Source: JBBQED01 sp038320345 | Lineage (GTDB): Bacteria; Bacteroidota; Bacteroidia; AKYH767-A; OLB10 | DNA length: 34,379 nt | NCBI GenBank assembly: GCA_038320345.1 | Contig: JBBQED010000029.1 | Coordinates: 1-34,379 of the forward strand | Direction: 5' to 3' | Shown: in pieces, positions 33,703-34,379 of the stretch | How positions within the stretch are numbered: position 1 is the stretch's first letter | Layout of the letters: each line of letters begins with the position of its first letter | The notes under the pieces: model-generated | Database searches by the model: none | What the model was told of the DNA's origin: nothing | Seen by the model: only the letters and a program-made list of their open reading frames with translations | Made by a program: the position numbers and the translations under genes

Positions 33703-34379
33703 TTACTTTAACACCATCAACCTTTTAATTTGTGTTGCACCGACATCACTCGTAACCTTCACAAAATAACAACCGGAGGTTAACTCATTTGTATATAGCA
33801 AAAGTGATTTATTACTCCAATACAAACGGCGATGAATAATTACTCGCCCGCTTGCATCGCTAAGATCCCACCAACCATCCTTATTACCCGGCAAACTATA
33901 ACCTACATAAAACTGCTCCTTTGCAGGATTAGGGCTTATACTTACATTTAAATTTACACCCCCACCAGGTGCATTTAACCCTACACTCAAACTATCACAA
34001 ACGCTCCCCACTACCGGGCCTAAATAATAATTGATATAAGTAGGACATGTACTGCTATAAAATGTAGGCAGCGTAACAGAATGTTGGCTCACCTGGCAGG
34101 CCATACCCGCGCTATCGGGGAAATCAATTGTATGCATTCTCAAAGTTGTATTACCGGTACTGATATAAATTTTACCGTCAGGCCGTAAATATTGTGTAAA
34201 AAAGAATGTTGCTAATGGAGGATTGGGAGAATAGGTAGAATCCCAAACTGCTACGGTACTATAATTCGCCAAATTCAAACTATCTAAATCAAACTGATAT
34301 AGATAAAGTGTAGCCGAGGCATATATTTTACGACTATCAGGTGAAAAACTTAATCCTAAGCCGCTCATGCTATCATTAA
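33703..34379 (-). CDS. T9SS-sorted beta-propeller-like protein, C-terminal part (5' end outside window)
   Basis: The frame stays open through the right edge (codons before the internal Met at 34368 read Asn-Asp-Ser), so only the last 225 residues or so are visible. The N-terminal visible part has propeller-blade-like strands (LSFSPDSRKIYASATLYLYQ, FDLDSLNLAN, QYLRPDGKIYISTGNTTLR), as in YVTN/WD-type secreted proteins of Bacteroidota. A linker (NAPGGGVNLNVSI) leads to a type A T9SS sorting tail (SISPNPAKEQFYVGYSLPG, DASGRVIIHRR, LTSGCYFVKV, ending RLMVLK). The protein should be exported and processed at the cell surface. It converges with the TonB-receptor-like gene across the repeat island. 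Confidence 0.88.
   Translation of the reverse strand, partial: NDSMSGLGLSFSPDSRKIYASATLYLYQFDLDSLNLANYSTVAVWDSTYSPNPPLATFFFTQYLRPDGKIYISTGNTTLRMHTIDFPDSAGMACQVSQHSVTLPTFYSSTCPTYINYYLGPVVGSVCDSLSVGLNAPGGGVNLNVSISPNPAKEQFYVGYSLPGNKDGWWDLSDASGRVIIHRRLYWSNKSLLLYTNELTSGCYFVKVTSDVGATQIKRLMVLK

Overview
The window looks like chromosomal DNA of a free-living member of the Bacteroidota. Three proteins end in type IX secretion (T9SS, Por) C-terminal sorting domains. There is an OmpP1/FadL porin, a TonB-receptor-like outer-membrane protein, a head-GIN protein and a DUF502 protein. Promoter-like sites fit the Bacteroidota consensus TTG-N19-TAnnTTTG, and Shine-Dalgarno sequences are mostly lacking. The DNA is AT-rich. 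No T9SS machinery, transposase, phage gene, rRNA, tRNA or CRISPR array was seen. Closer placement is not possible from the sequence alone.

Layout. (1) 1-4613 (+) is the 3' part of a giant T9SS-secreted protein: 42 visible Dictyostelium CTDC-like 24/25-residue repeats, a MopE-like metal-binding motif, four PKD-like domains and a sorting tail, closed by a strong terminator. (2) 5107-12662 is a run of minus-strand genes: a small Bacteroidota orphan, the carboxyltransferase subunit of an acyl-CoA carboxylase, a head-GIN/beta-barrel fusion, an ECF sigma factor with a transmembrane anti-sigma-like partner, a 132-residue unknown and a FadL-type porin. Most are separated by clear hairpin terminators. 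(3) 12791-19936 (+) holds a secreted unknown, a second giant T9SS protein (adhesin-like, GEVED, SprB and five PKD-like domains) and a small acidic protein. (4) 19998-25345 mixes housekeeping genes on both strands: a small membrane protein, DNA polymerase I with tspO just upstream, a YjbR/MmcQ protein and a THUMP-like methyltransferase. (5) 25570-32969 (+) is a dense run: DUF502 membrane protein, secreted coiled-coil protein and short-chain threonine dehydrogenase in one tight cluster, then cysS overlapping an M28 lipoprotein, then a TonB-receptor-like protein. (6) 32970-33702 is a gene-free island with two families of near-identical direct repeats full of inverted repeats. (7) 33703-34379 (-) is the 3' end of a third T9SS-sorted protein.

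The genes suggest an envelope-rich lifestyle: large secreted, calcium- or metal-associated adhesive proteins, outer-membrane channels, and a sigma/anti-sigma pair next to an outer-membrane gene. The most unusual object is the CTDC-like repeat protein with its ordered higher-order repeat pattern; second is the repeat island at 33.0-33.7 kb. I found no convincing defence system or other complete new multigene system.
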